Positions 1-5,003 of a stretch of 5,573 nt of DNA are shown piece by piece. A program made the translations under genes and the position numbers. Source of the DNA: JAWAFD01 sp964467175 (lineage in GTDB: Archaea; Micrarchaeota; Micrarchaeia; Anstonellales; J096); NCBI GenBank assembly GCA_964467175.1, contig CAYXNY010000012.1, positions 1 to 5,573 on the forward strand. The letters run 5' to 3'. How positions within the stretch are numbered: position 1 is the first letter of the stretch; each line of letters opens with the position of its first letter. The notes below the pieces were generated by a model. The model saw nothing but the letters and a program-made list of their open reading frames with translations. It was not told the DNA's origin and made no database searches.

Positions 1-171
1 AGCCTCATCTTCATAGGAGAGTATGTCAAGCCTGCGCAATTCAGCAAACTCTTCGGCCTTTCTGCCGGTTTCTTTTTCGATCCTTGCAACATCAAAAGCA
101 TTCACCGTAATTACAAAACTTTCGCAGCACCTTCCATCGCAAAAATTGCACAGACTAAAAAACCCAGGCAT
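1..171 (-). CDS. YkgJ-type cysteine-cluster protein (putative Fe/Zn-binding), 3' end outside window
   Basis: The reading frame is open from an ATG at 171 to the left edge, so 57 N-terminal residues are visible and the C-terminus is missing. Residues 8-16 hold the pattern C-x2-C-x-G-x-C-C (C8, C11, C15, C16). The next stretch reads FVITVNAFDVARIEKETG and then KAEEFAELRRLD. That combination, a CxxCxGxCC cluster followed by a 'V-T-x-x-D-(I/V)-x-R-I' segment, is the signature of the YkgJ/UPF0153 family, annotated as zinc- or iron-chelating and of uncertain biochemical role. Further cysteines expected downstream cannot be checked. The start is supported by a TTTATAAA box 30 nt upstream and by the lack of a Shine-Dalgarno site, suggesting a leaderless mRNA. 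The frame stays open upstream of the ATG, but a longer product would run into the promoter. The gene lies 120 bp downstream of kae1 on the same strand with its own promoter. Confidence 0.8.
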   Translation of the reverse strand, partial: MPGFFSLCNFCDGRCCESFVITVNAFDVARIEKETGRKAEEFAELRRLDILSYEDEA

Positions 172-193
172 AAGCGGGAATTGGAGAATAGGA

Positions 194-201
194 TTTATAA
201 A
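194..201 (-). promoter_or_regulatory. TATA-like box of the YkgJ-type gene
   Basis: On the minus strand the sequence reads TTTATAAA, with its first T 30 nt before the ATG at 171. This is the usual archaeal TATA-to-transcription-start distance, so transcription should begin at or within a base or two of the start codon. Confidence 0.6.
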
Positions 202-231
202 ATGGTGCGGGCATAAACATTTGTACTTGAC

Positions 232-258
232 CGCCGGCTCTGGCAAAAGTTGCCGGCG
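232..258. repeat. Perfect 7-bp inverted repeat with 13-nt loop
   Basis: CGCCGGC (232-238) and GCCGGCG (252-258) are exact reverse complements around a 13-nt spacer, in the gap between kae1 and the YkgJ-type gene. The GC-rich stem could form a stable hairpin at the 3' end of the kae1 transcript, 34 nt past its stop codon. No poly-T tract follows in either direction, so it does not look like a standard terminator. GCCGGC is itself palindromic, which raises the odds of a chance match. Confidence 0.35.
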
Positions 259-291
259 AAAGATAGAGAAGCAACAGGACTTGGAATAGGC

Positions 292-1269
292 CTAACCGCT
301 AAAAATCTCTTCCATATTTTCTACTCTGTAGTTCTGTATCGGCCTCCAGAAACTCAACGGCTTGGTTCCGTGTTTTTTGTACAATAAATAGCCGGCATAA
401 GCGATCATGGCTCCGTTATCCCTGTTGAATTCATCCGGAGCAACCCCGAATTTTGTTCCGTCTTCCTCAGCCATTTTTCTGAGCATTTCCTGCAGCCTTT
501 TATTCTGCGCAACCCCTCCGCAGAGAACAAAACCCTTTGCTTTTTTCAAATAGAACGCCCTCTCTGCTATTTCACATACCATGGAGAACGCAGTCTCCAT
601 CAGCGAATAGGCAACATCTTCTTTGGTATTTGTTTTGAGCGCCTTAACCGCAGCAGTAAAAAGGCCGGAAAAAGCAAGGTTAAGCCCCTTTACGGTATAA
701 GGCAGTTCAACATATTTTCCTTTTGAAGCAAGCTCTGAGAGAGCAGAGCCGTGCGCGTACTTAAGACCTATCTCCCTCGCGAACGAGTCAAAAAGATTTC
801 CTATTCCTATGTCCAATGTTTCCCCGAGAACATCATAGAACCCTTTTTTATTCTCAAAGAGAATCTGCGTGTTTCCTCCGCTCACATAAACAACTATTCC
901 TTTTTTTATTTTTGTAAAAAGCTCGCTTATTACTATATGAGCGTAGGCATGATTTACTCCTATAAATGGTTTGTTATACCGGGCAGAAAGGTATTTCCCC
1001 ATGGAAAAACCAAAACCAAGAGGAGAGCCTATTCCCGGGCCCTGCGCAACAGCAATCAAATCCACATCCCCAATTTTTATTTTCGCCTCGCCGAGCGCCT
1101 GGTCCAGCATTTTCTTGAAATACTGCTGGTGATGGTCTGCCATCTTTCTCGGAATAAGCCCTTCGTTTATGGGCTTGTAGATGTGGTGGGCGTTGGATAG
1201 AATTTTGTCGTTCTCGCAGATGCCTATCCCCATCGTGTGCGCCGTGGATTCTATTCCGAGGACAATCAT
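292..1269 (-). CDS. kae1: KEOPS complex subunit Kae1 (tRNA t6A threonylcarbamoyltransferase)
   Basis: This is the catalytic subunit of KEOPS. It transfers threonylcarbamoyl from threonylcarbamoyl-AMP (made by Sua5/TsaC) to A37 of ANN-decoding tRNAs in the cytoplasm, working with Bud32, Cgi121 and Pcc1. The 325-residue product covers the whole family from MIVLGIESTAHT to the C-terminus. Visible motifs are the ASKHA nucleotide-binding start (G5-I-E-S-T), metal-binding H107 and H111 in VNHAYAH, SGGN at 130-133, ETLDIGIGN at 150-158, GGVAQN at 251-256, and DNG at 284-286 supplying the third metal ligand D284. Length matches stand-alone archaeal Kae1, so there is no Bud32 kinase fusion. I chose the ATG at 1269 over an in-frame TTG at 1275 because it gives the usual N-terminus and lies 30 nt from a TATA-like box. 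One oddity is QGPGIGSPLGFGF, where relatives typically have a PGLGP-x-L-R-V type sequence. Confidence 0.97.
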   Translation of the reverse strand: MIVLGIESTAHTMGIGICENDKILSNAHHIYKPINEGLIPRKMADHHQQYFKKMLDQALGEAKIKIGDVDLIAVAQGPGIGSPLGFGFSMGKYLSARYNKPFIGVNHAYAHIVISELFTKIKKGIVVYVSGGNTQILFENKKGFYDVLGETLDIGIGNLFDSFAREIGLKYAHGSALSELASKGKYVELPYTVKGLNLAFSGLFTAAVKALKTNTKEDVAYSLMETAFSMVCEIAERAFYLKKAKGFVLCGGVAQNKRLQEMLRKMAEEDGTKFGVAPDEFNRDNGAMIAYAGYLLYKKHGTKPLSFWRPIQNYRVENMEEIFSG

Positions 1270-1291
1270 ACACAATCAAACTGCATAAGCG

Positions 1292-1299
1292 CTTAAAAA
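1292..1299 (-). promoter_or_regulatory. TATA-like box of kae1
   Basis: On the minus strand the sequence reads TTTTTAAG, with its first T 30 nt before the kae1 ATG at 1269. No Shine-Dalgarno motif lies between the two, so a leaderless transcript is inferred. An ATG between box and gene (minus strand, near 1285) is out of frame and reaches a stop after six codons. Confidence 0.55.
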
Positions 1300-1368
1300 T
1301 CTATTCGCGTTCAAACCACAATCCAAAAATAAAAAATAAATAAACTCGCTCTCGGTTTTATAGCAGCA

Positions 1369-1376
1369 TTTAAAAA
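1369..1376 (+). promoter_or_regulatory. TATA-like box of the exported-protein gene
   Basis: TTTAAAAA begins 31 nt before the ATG at 1400, again with no Shine-Dalgarno site between. This implies a leaderless mRNA and independently supports that the downstream frame is a real gene. A second TATA-like string, TTTTATAG at 1356-1363, would predict a start near 1388, where no gene begins. Confidence 0.55.
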
Positions 1377-1399
1377 CACTATGGTTCATAAAAAAACAC

Positions 1400-2152
1400 A
1401 TGAATGCAAAAATCTTATTTGCTTTAGTCCTTGTTATCGGACTTGGGTTTAGTGAGTGCATGAGCCAACTACTTCGCCTGAAACATGGTGAATACTTTGT
1501 ACTCGGGCCGTTCACAGGCCGGTACCAATATGATGTGGTAGAGGGCAGTACAAAATACGCTGTGTTCAAGCTCTGGCATGACTCAGAGCCAAGCTATGTC
1601 AAAGCAAAGCTTTACCAGAAGGGAGCGCAGCTAAAGCCGAAAGTGTTTTTCACAACAGAAACGGCTGAAATGCTCACCATAGACAGGTTTGTCCTGAGTT
1701 CAACAAATGGCATGGTTTTTAACATCACTTACTGCTGGAACATGACAAATATATCAACACCCATACCGGTTCTTATGCATAGGTATGACTATCTTGTTAC
1801 AACAGAGGGCGAAAGCGGCGTGGGCATGATGCTCGACGATTTCTCCGATATACCAGATGTATCAGCGATCGTTTCGTTCTGCGACAAAAATCTGGAGTGC
1901 GAATTCAATGGTGTTCCTATAAAAGACCAAATTAGAGAAGGCGAGACTGAGAGAATTTACGTTCCTGGGTTTGGGGATATATACGTTCACAACTACGATA
2001 CAAACATAGATGAGGGGTTTGCAATACTCGGGATGTTTCCATATAATGCATGGGGAAAACAGATTTACAAAAGCGAATCAATCTCAGTTGAGAACAAACA
2101 AACGCAGAGCGCTGTTTCAAAACTACCATCAAAAATAACGATTGCAAAATAA
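1400..2152 (+). CDS. Exported protein of unknown function with N-terminal signal segment
   Basis: I do not recognise this 250-residue protein. It begins MNAK followed by a hydrophobic stretch (I5 to about F17), typical of a Sec signal peptide or N-terminal anchor. Cleavage could fall near residues 18-22. C20 is not in a good lipobox because E19 precedes it. The rest has no further membrane segment and looks like a beta-rich globular domain, with alternating hydrophobic and aromatic residues (YFVLGPF, KYAVFKLWH, VFNITYCWN, YDYLVTT, DIYVHNYD). Three N-glycosylation sequons are packed at N108, N114 and N117, with C112 among them, and C161 and C167 sit close together, so extracytoplasmic glycosylation and disulfides are plausible. 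The gene diverges from kae1 and ends one base from the stop of the convergent CPBP gene. Reading-frame integrity, signal peptide and promoter support coding status; function is open. Confidence 0.82.
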   Translation: MNAKILFALVLVIGLGFSECMSQLLRLKHGEYFVLGPFTGRYQYDVVEGSTKYAVFKLWHDSEPSYVKAKLYQKGAQLKPKVFFTTETAEMLTIDRFVLSSTNGMVFNITYCWNMTNISTPIPVLMHRYDYLVTTEGESGVGMMLDDFSDIPDVSAIVSFCDKNLECEFNGVPIKDQIREGETERIYVPGFGDIYVHNYDTNIDEGFAILGMFPYNAWGKQIYKSESISVENKQTQSAVSKLPSKITIAK

Positions 2153-2153
2153 T

Positions 2154-2747
2154 TCAATAAAAAACCCTTATCAGCAAAATCGAGCAAACATTGAAAATTA
2201 CATGCGCAAGTATATTCTGAGAGATGGATTTATTCCTTACGTAGAAATAACCAAAAACCAGACCTATTACAAACGCGCCTAGGATTTCAACAACAGAACC
2301 GTATGAAAAATGCGCAAGCCCGAAAACTATTGCTGAAGGAACGATGCCTATTCTTTGAGTTAAAAACGCTCTAAAAAACAACTCTTCGCTTAGGGGAACA
2401 AAGAAAACGGCCATAAAAATCAAAAAAACCCCGAACCCCTCAACCTTTTCGGCAACCTTGTAAGCATCATTTATTCCAGCAAAGTAAGCGAGAATAGATA
2501 CGAGCCCGCCGAGGAAAACGATGGCCAACAAGCAAAAAAGCGTTTCCCTTAAAAGAACAAAAATATTCTTCGGGAGAACAACCTCACGAACTTTTGTAAA
2601 AAGAACCGCAAAAGAAAAAAGCAGGAGGGCGGAGTGAAGATAGTATGCATTGAGAGGAGGAAGGCTGAAGAATGCGTAAATAAAAATAAGAAATGAAAGA
2701 AGCGCGATCCCTACCCTAAGAGCTATTTCTTTTCGTAGTACCCACAT
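2154..2747 (-). CDS. CPBP-family intramembrane metalloprotease (CAAX protease/Abi-like)
   Basis: The 197-residue polytopic protein has about seven hydrophobic segments (roughly 11-29, 36-52, 67-90, 104-119, 132-147, 152-171, 178-196). The three family motifs are intact: E-E-x3-R (E121, E122, R126), F-x3-H (F142, H146) and H-x3-N (H182, N186). The glutamates and histidines are the expected metal and catalytic residues, inside the membrane. Family members cleave prenylated CAAX proteins in eukaryotes; most prokaryotic members have unknown substrates, and some are linked to bacteriocin immunity. I chose the ATG at 2747 because the open frame upstream lies wholly inside the S27ae gene and gives an unlikely polar leader. 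The chosen start still overlaps S27ae by 25 nt in another frame. No strong Shine-Dalgarno site is visible, so translational coupling to S27ae is likely. It is the last gene of the aIF5A cluster. Confidence 0.9.
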   Translation of the reverse strand: MWVLRKEIALRVGIALLSFLIFIYAFFSLPPLNAYYLHSALLLFSFAVLFTKVREVVLPKNIFVLLRETLFCLLAIVFLGGLVSILAYFAGINDAYKVAEKVEGFGVFLIFMAVFFVPLSEELFFRAFLTQRIGIVPSAIVFGLAHFSYGSVVEILGAFVIGLVFGYFYVRNKSISQNILAHVIFNVCSILLIRVFY

Positions 2748-2893
2748 CTTCCGCAGCTCATCCTGTCCTTGTGCTCGGCAAGGTGGTAGCCAGGCCCGCA
2801 CTTCGGACAGTACTTCCCTCTTTTGTAATGCTTTGTTTTTGTTATAAGCGCTTTGCTTTTCTTTTTTGGAGGTGCTTTTTTCTCTTCCGCCAT
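2723..2893 (-). CDS. rps27ae: Small-subunit ribosomal protein S27Ae (eS31), zinc ribbon
   Basis: This short gene encodes 56 residues: a lysine-rich N-terminal tail (MAEEKKAPPKKKSK), then KHYKRGKYCPKCGPGYHL and a second cysteine pair in RMSCGRCGYYEKK. The zinc-ribbon ligands are C29, C32, C47 and C50. The C-x2-C-(14)-C-x2-C spacing with CPKCGPG and CGRCGY is diagnostic of archaeal S27Ae, a 30S subunit protein that in eukaryotes is made as a ubiquitin fusion. It sits directly after S24e, its normal partner. Two ATGs lie close together at 2899 and 2893. The second is preferred because GTGAT lies 4 nt before it and it gives the common MAEEK-like start; the first would overlap the S24e stop by one base. 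Confidence 0.95.
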   Translation of the reverse strand: MAEEKKAPPKKKSKALITKTKHYKRGKYCPKCGPGYHLAEHKDRMSCGRCGYYEKK

Positions 2894-2897
2894 AATC

Positions 2898-2902
2898 ATC
2901 AC
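2898..2902 (-). promoter_or_regulatory. Shine-Dalgarno site of rps27ae
   Basis: GTGAT, complementary to the archaeal 16S 3' end, lies 4 nt before the ATG at 2893 and overlaps the S24e stop codon. Its spacing selects 2893 over the in-frame ATG at 2899 as the start. Confidence 0.6.
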
Positions 2903-3237
2903 TTTTTAGGAGCCTCAGCGGGCTTCCCCTTCTTCTTTTTCTCTTTCTTCGGCTTCTTTTCCGCCAATTTGTTTCTCACAAGAATATAATTCGGCTCTGT
3001 TCTCACCATATCCTCGTTTTTTGAATATAACCTGGCGGAAACATTCACCCTCTTTTTTCCGGCCTCCTGCGCAACCTTCAGCACAACAAGCAGTTCAGGT
3101 TTTACCCCGAGCTTTTCAACAAGCGCCTGCCTCACATCCTCTATTTTCGGAGTCGCACCCCCATGCTCGACATGAGCCGTTATCTCCTTTCTTTTCAAAA
3201 GTTTATTTTCTTTCTGCTCGCTTACTTCTACTTCCAT
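2899..3237 (-). CDS. rps24e: Small-subunit ribosomal protein S24e
   Basis: This is a 30S ribosomal protein of the archaeal/eukaryotic type, 112 residues long. Family features in order are a beta-strand start (MEVEVSEQKENKLLKRKEI, residues 1-19), the conserved H25-G-G-A-T-P-K segment leading into helix IEDVRQALVEKLGV (32-45), the strand ELLVVLKV (48-55), and the EPNYILVRNK block (81-90). A lysine/proline-rich low-complexity tail (91-112) is probably a disordered rRNA-binding extension. The gene follows aIF5A after 4 nt and its Shine-Dalgarno site overlaps the aIF5A stop. It is followed directly by S27ae, so the three are cotranscribed and probably translationally coupled. In many archaea S24e sits downstream of rpoE/spt4 genes; here aIF5A takes the upstream position. 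Confidence 0.96.
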   Translation of the reverse strand: MEVEVSEQKENKLLKRKEITAHVEHGGATPKIEDVRQALVEKLGVKPELLVVLKVAQEAGKKRVNVSARLYSKNEDMVRTEPNYILVRNKLAEKKPKKEKKKKGKPAEAPKK

Positions 3238-3241
3238 CTGC

Positions 3242-3247
3242 TCACCC
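3242..3247 (-). promoter_or_regulatory. Shine-Dalgarno site of rps24e
   Basis: GGGTGA on the minus strand contains the TGA stop of aIF5A as its last three bases and ends 4 nt before the S24e ATG. Termination of aIF5A therefore places the ribosome on the S24e initiation site. Confidence 0.7.
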
Positions 3248-3646
3248 TTTGTACACCCTCACAATCGCTTTTCTTCCCATGGATTCCATGAGCTCAACAT
3301 CCTTCCCTTCCTCAAGCTGTCCTTTAAACTCTTCAGGTATGGTGATTTCAAACATTTCATAGCTTTCCTTGTCCATCAGCTGCGCGGTTTCCCCGGTCAC
3401 GGAAATGACCTGGGCATTAAGTTTTTTTATCACCGGCGATTCTACCTCCATATCCGCCGAGCCGAGCCAGGTTTTCTTCTGGCCGTCGAAGATTCCTATC
3501 GCAGTAATCCTCACCTTCGCGGCTCCGTGCTTTCCCGGCTTTGAAACATCCATGCCAACAACCTTGCAGGGAATGTCGTCTATTATAATGTACTTGCCCG
3601 GCTTCAAATCCTTTGCTGAGGCAAACATTTTTTCTCCTTCTGCCAT
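3242..3646 (-). CDS. eif5a: Translation factor aIF5A (hypusine-containing, EF-P homologue)
   Basis: aIF5A binds the ribosomal E site and relieves stalling at difficult peptide bonds such as polyproline. The 134-residue length is normal for archaea. The N-terminal SH3-like domain (about 1-70) carries the hypusination loop SKPGKHGAAK. K39, in the GKHG motif, is the residue modified by deoxyhypusine synthase. The second domain (about 71-134) is the OB-fold, ending with ESMGRKAIVRVYKG. The ATG at 3646 is supported by GGTGG 4 nt upstream, in a short leader following a TATA-like box 51 nt before the start. It is the first gene of the cluster aIF5A > S24e > S27ae > CPBP and faces away from the TatD gene across a 59-bp gap holding both promoters. 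Nothing appears missing. Confidence 0.97.
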   Translation of the reverse strand: MAEGEKMFASAKDLKPGKYIIIDDIPCKVVGMDVSKPGKHGAAKVRITAIGIFDGQKKTWLGSADMEVESPVIKKLNAQVISVTGETAQLMDKESYEMFEITIPEEFKGQLEEGKDVELMESMGRKAIVRVYKG

Positions 3647-3650
3647 AGTA

Positions 3651-3655
3651 CCACC
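3651..3655 (-). promoter_or_regulatory. Shine-Dalgarno site of aIF5A
   Basis: GGTGG on the minus strand lies 4 nt before the ATG at 3646, the same spacing seen for S24e, S27ae and LSm in this window. Confidence 0.55.
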
Positions 3656-3673
3656 AAAAATAAACGGCGTTAT

Positions 3674-3681
3674 TTTATAAA
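3674..3681 (+). promoter_or_regulatory. TATA-like box of the TatD-family gene
   Basis: TTTATAAA begins 32 nt before the ATG at 3706, with no Shine-Dalgarno site between, predicting a leaderless transcript. The string is palindromic, so it could also be read on the minus strand, about 35 nt before the aIF5A start. Confidence 0.5.
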
Positions 3682-3689
3682 GACTATTA

Positions 3690-3697
3690 TTTTTAAA
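3690..3697 (-). promoter_or_regulatory. TATA-like box of the aIF5A cluster
   Basis: On the minus strand the sequence reads TTTAAAAA, beginning 51 nt before the aIF5A ATG. Archaeal spacing predicts transcription starting near 3667, giving a leader of about 20 nt that contains the GGTGG site. The palindromic box at 3674-3681 is a competing candidate, but it would leave only a few leader bases. Confidence 0.5.
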
Positions 3698-3705
3698 TCT
3701 ATTCC

Positions 3706-4440
3706 ATGGCAGTGGATGTGCATGCGCACCTTACAGAAACAAAAAATGTTGAGGTGCTTCTCAAAACAGGAAAGGTTCTTCCGGTTGCAAGCGGATATTC
3801 GCATGCGGAAAACATGAAAACGGTTGAGCTTGCAGAAAAATACTGCCTTCCTTTTTGCATAGGAATAGCGCCGCAGATAGCTCAGAACGGATTCCAGAGC
3901 GAATGGCTCGACTACGTTGAAAAGCAAAACCCGAATGCAATAGGAGAAATCGGTCTGGACAACCACTGGGCCAAAATAGAGAAACATAAAAAACTGCAGA
4001 AGGAGTGCTTTGAAAAGATGCTGGAGATTGCTGAGAGAAAGAACCTTCCGGTTGTCATCCATTCGAGGGAATCCATGGATGAAATTCTGAAAATCCTGAT
4101 AGAAAGAAAGTTTTCGAATACTGTAATGTTTCATTTCTATTCCGGCGAAAAAAAGCACGCGAAGCTTGCGCTCAGGCACCTTGATGCCTACTTTTCCATC
4201 CCCCCTCTTCATTCGAAGGGAAGGAGGGAGGCGATTTTGGAGGCAGGGCTTGAAAGGGTTGTGGTGGAAACCGATTCACCATATATTGTAAGAACATTCT
4301 TGGAAGTTGAAAAATCCATTCTATATGTTTCAGAGGTTCTTGGGAAGAAGAAAGAAGAAGTAGAAATTAAAACAGCTGAGAACGCTGCAAAGATTTTTAA
4401 ATTGAGCATGGAAAAAGTTTTATTGTATAAAATTTTTTGA
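3706..4440 (+). CDS. TatD-family metal-dependent hydrolase (putative DNase)
   Basis: TatD proteins are amidohydrolase-superfamily TIM barrels, mostly metal-dependent nucleases acting on DNA. All expected metal ligands are visible in the 244 residues: H6 and H8 in DVHAHL, E81 in AIGEIGLD, H119 in VVIHSRE, H143 in FHFYSG, and D190 in VVETDSPYI. D85 follows E81 as usual. Differences from bacterial TatD include GIAPQ (53-57) where GIHP is typical, the shortened region after FYSGEKKH, and an overall length slightly below the usual 255-265. This places it in a divergent, archaeal-type TatD-like branch, so substrate assignment is less sure than fold. The start follows a TATA-like box by 32 nt. The downstream NYN gene begins 10 nt after the stop with its Shine-Dalgarno site touching the stop codon, so the pair is cotranscribed. 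Confidence 0.93.
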   Translation: MAVDVHAHLTETKNVEVLLKTGKVLPVASGYSHAENMKTVELAEKYCLPFCIGIAPQIAQNGFQSEWLDYVEKQNPNAIGEIGLDNHWAKIEKHKKLQKECFEKMLEIAERKNLPVVIHSRESMDEILKILIERKFSNTVMFHFYSGEKKHAKLALRHLDAYFSIPPLHSKGRREAILEAGLERVVVETDSPYIVRTFLEVEKSILYVSEVLGKKKEEVEIKTAENAAKIFKLSMEKVLLYKIF

Positions 4441-4445
4441 GGAGG
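4441..4445 (+). promoter_or_regulatory. Shine-Dalgarno site of the NYN gene
   Basis: GGAGG lies directly after the TGA of the TatD-family gene and 5 nt before the ATG at 4451. This is the strongest Shine-Dalgarno match in the window and indicates coupled translation of the two genes. Confidence 0.75.
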
Positions 4446-4450
4446 ACAAT

Positions 4451-4885
4451 ATGTTTGAGAATTTTTTCGGCAAGCCGAAAAGGGTGGCCGTTTTTGTCGA
4501 TGGCCCGAACATGATAAGAAAGGGAAGCAAGGTGGATTTGGCTGTTGTTCTTTCAGAGGTCAAAAAATACGGCGACCCGGTAATAGCCAACGTTTATCTT
4601 GACCAGTACGCCTCAGATAAGCTCATAGAAGCTGTCATAAACCAGGGTTTCTCTCCTATTATTACTTCCGGCGATGTCGATGTCACCATGGCTACCGATT
4701 CTGTTTTTTTCGCAACAACAAGAAAGGACCTGACCGGAATAGTTTTTGTTACGCGGGATACTGATTTTGTTCCCGCAATAAGAAGGTGCAAGGAGATGGG
4801 GAAGGAAATCATAATCATAGGAATCGAGCATGGGTTCAGCGCTGCTTTGAGGCATTATGCAGACAAGCTGGTGCTGATGAAATAA
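4451..4885 (+). CDS. NYN-domain (PIN-like) protein, putative ribonuclease
   Basis: The 144-residue protein is essentially one NYN domain, the PIN-like fold also found in LabA/DUF88 proteins. The acidic active-site pattern is present: D17 in FVDGPN with N20, D75/D77 in GDVDVTMATDS with D83, and D103/D105 in FVTRDTDFVPAI. A typical C-terminal GKEIIIIGIEHGFSAALRHYADKLV completes the Rossmann-like core. These acidic residues are expected to bind Mg2+ or Mn2+ for RNA cleavage. Its size and lack of extra domains resemble the small conserved archaeal NYN proteins; no substrate is established for this branch as far as I know. It is second in a two-gene transcript with the TatD-like hydrolase, ends in tandem TAA stops, and is followed at once by poly-T tracts. 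Confidence 0.92.
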   Translation: MFENFFGKPKRVAVFVDGPNMIRKGSKVDLAVVLSEVKKYGDPVIANVYLDQYASDKLIEAVINQGFSPIITSGDVDVTMATDSVFFATTRKDLTGIVFVTRDTDFVPAIRRCKEMGKEIIIIGIEHGFSAALRHYADKLVLMK

Positions 4886-4888
4886 TAA

Positions 4889-4902
4889 TTTTTTGTTTTT
4901 TT
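4889..4902 (+). terminator. Poly-T terminator after the NYN gene
   Basis: TTTTTTGTTTTTTT starts three bases past the CDS end, right after a second in-frame TAA. Runs of T on the coding strand without a hairpin are the usual archaeal intrinsic termination signal. It separates the TatD-NYN pair from the LSm gene, which has its own promoter. Confidence 0.65.
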
Positions 4903-4953
4903 GCGAGAGCGGGTTTTTCAATTTGCAACAGGCTCTTTTGCGCAATAGCAAAC

Positions 4954-4961
4954 CTTAAAAA
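4954..4961 (+). promoter_or_regulatory. TATA-like box of the LSm gene
   Basis: CTTAAAAA begins 50 nt before the GTG at 5004. Archaeal spacing predicts a transcription start near 4985 and a leader of about 19 nt that includes GGGGTGAG. Confidence 0.5.
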
Positions 4962-4992
4962 ACATTCTACAGAGAAATTGCCACTATTGTTT

Positions 4993-5000
4993 GGGGTGAG
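4993..5000 (+). promoter_or_regulatory. Shine-Dalgarno site that fixes the LSm GTG start
   Basis: GGGGTGAG contains GGTGA ending 4 nt before GTG at 5004 but only 2 nt before the ATG at 5002. The 4-nt spacing equals that of aIF5A, S24e and S27ae here. The ATG is followed directly by TGA, so it cannot start a protein. Confidence 0.7.
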
Positions 5001-5003
5001 CAT

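Noticed and set aside
232..258. Inverted repeat as a transcription terminator
   Set aside because: No T-run follows it on either strand, and archaeal intrinsic termination depends on poly-T rather than hairpins.
23..289. Plus-strand open frame of 88 codons
   Set aside because: It is antisense to the YkgJ-type gene and its promoter. The minus-strand frame carries a recognisable CxxCxGxCC motif, while this product has no family features.
751..1200. Plus-strand open frame of 149 codons inside kae1
   Set aside because: It is a shadow of kae1, whose conserved motifs on the minus strand cover the whole stretch.
1270..1275. TTG start extending Kae1 by two residues
   Set aside because: The ATG at 1269 gives the standard Kae1 N-terminus and the leaderless spacing seen elsewhere in the window.
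1451..1462. Lipoprotein lipobox around C20 of the exported protein
   Set aside because: The residues before C20 are F-S-E; a lipobox needs a small residue at -1 and usually Leu at -3.
2748..2801. Upstream extension of the CPBP gene by 18 codons
   Set aside because: The bases are coding for S27ae in another frame and the extension is polar, ending before the first membrane segment. The ATG at 2747 suffices.
3670..4212. Minus-strand open frame of 180 codons
   Set aside because: It is antisense to the TatD-like gene, runs through the aIF5A promoter and encodes no recognisable domain.
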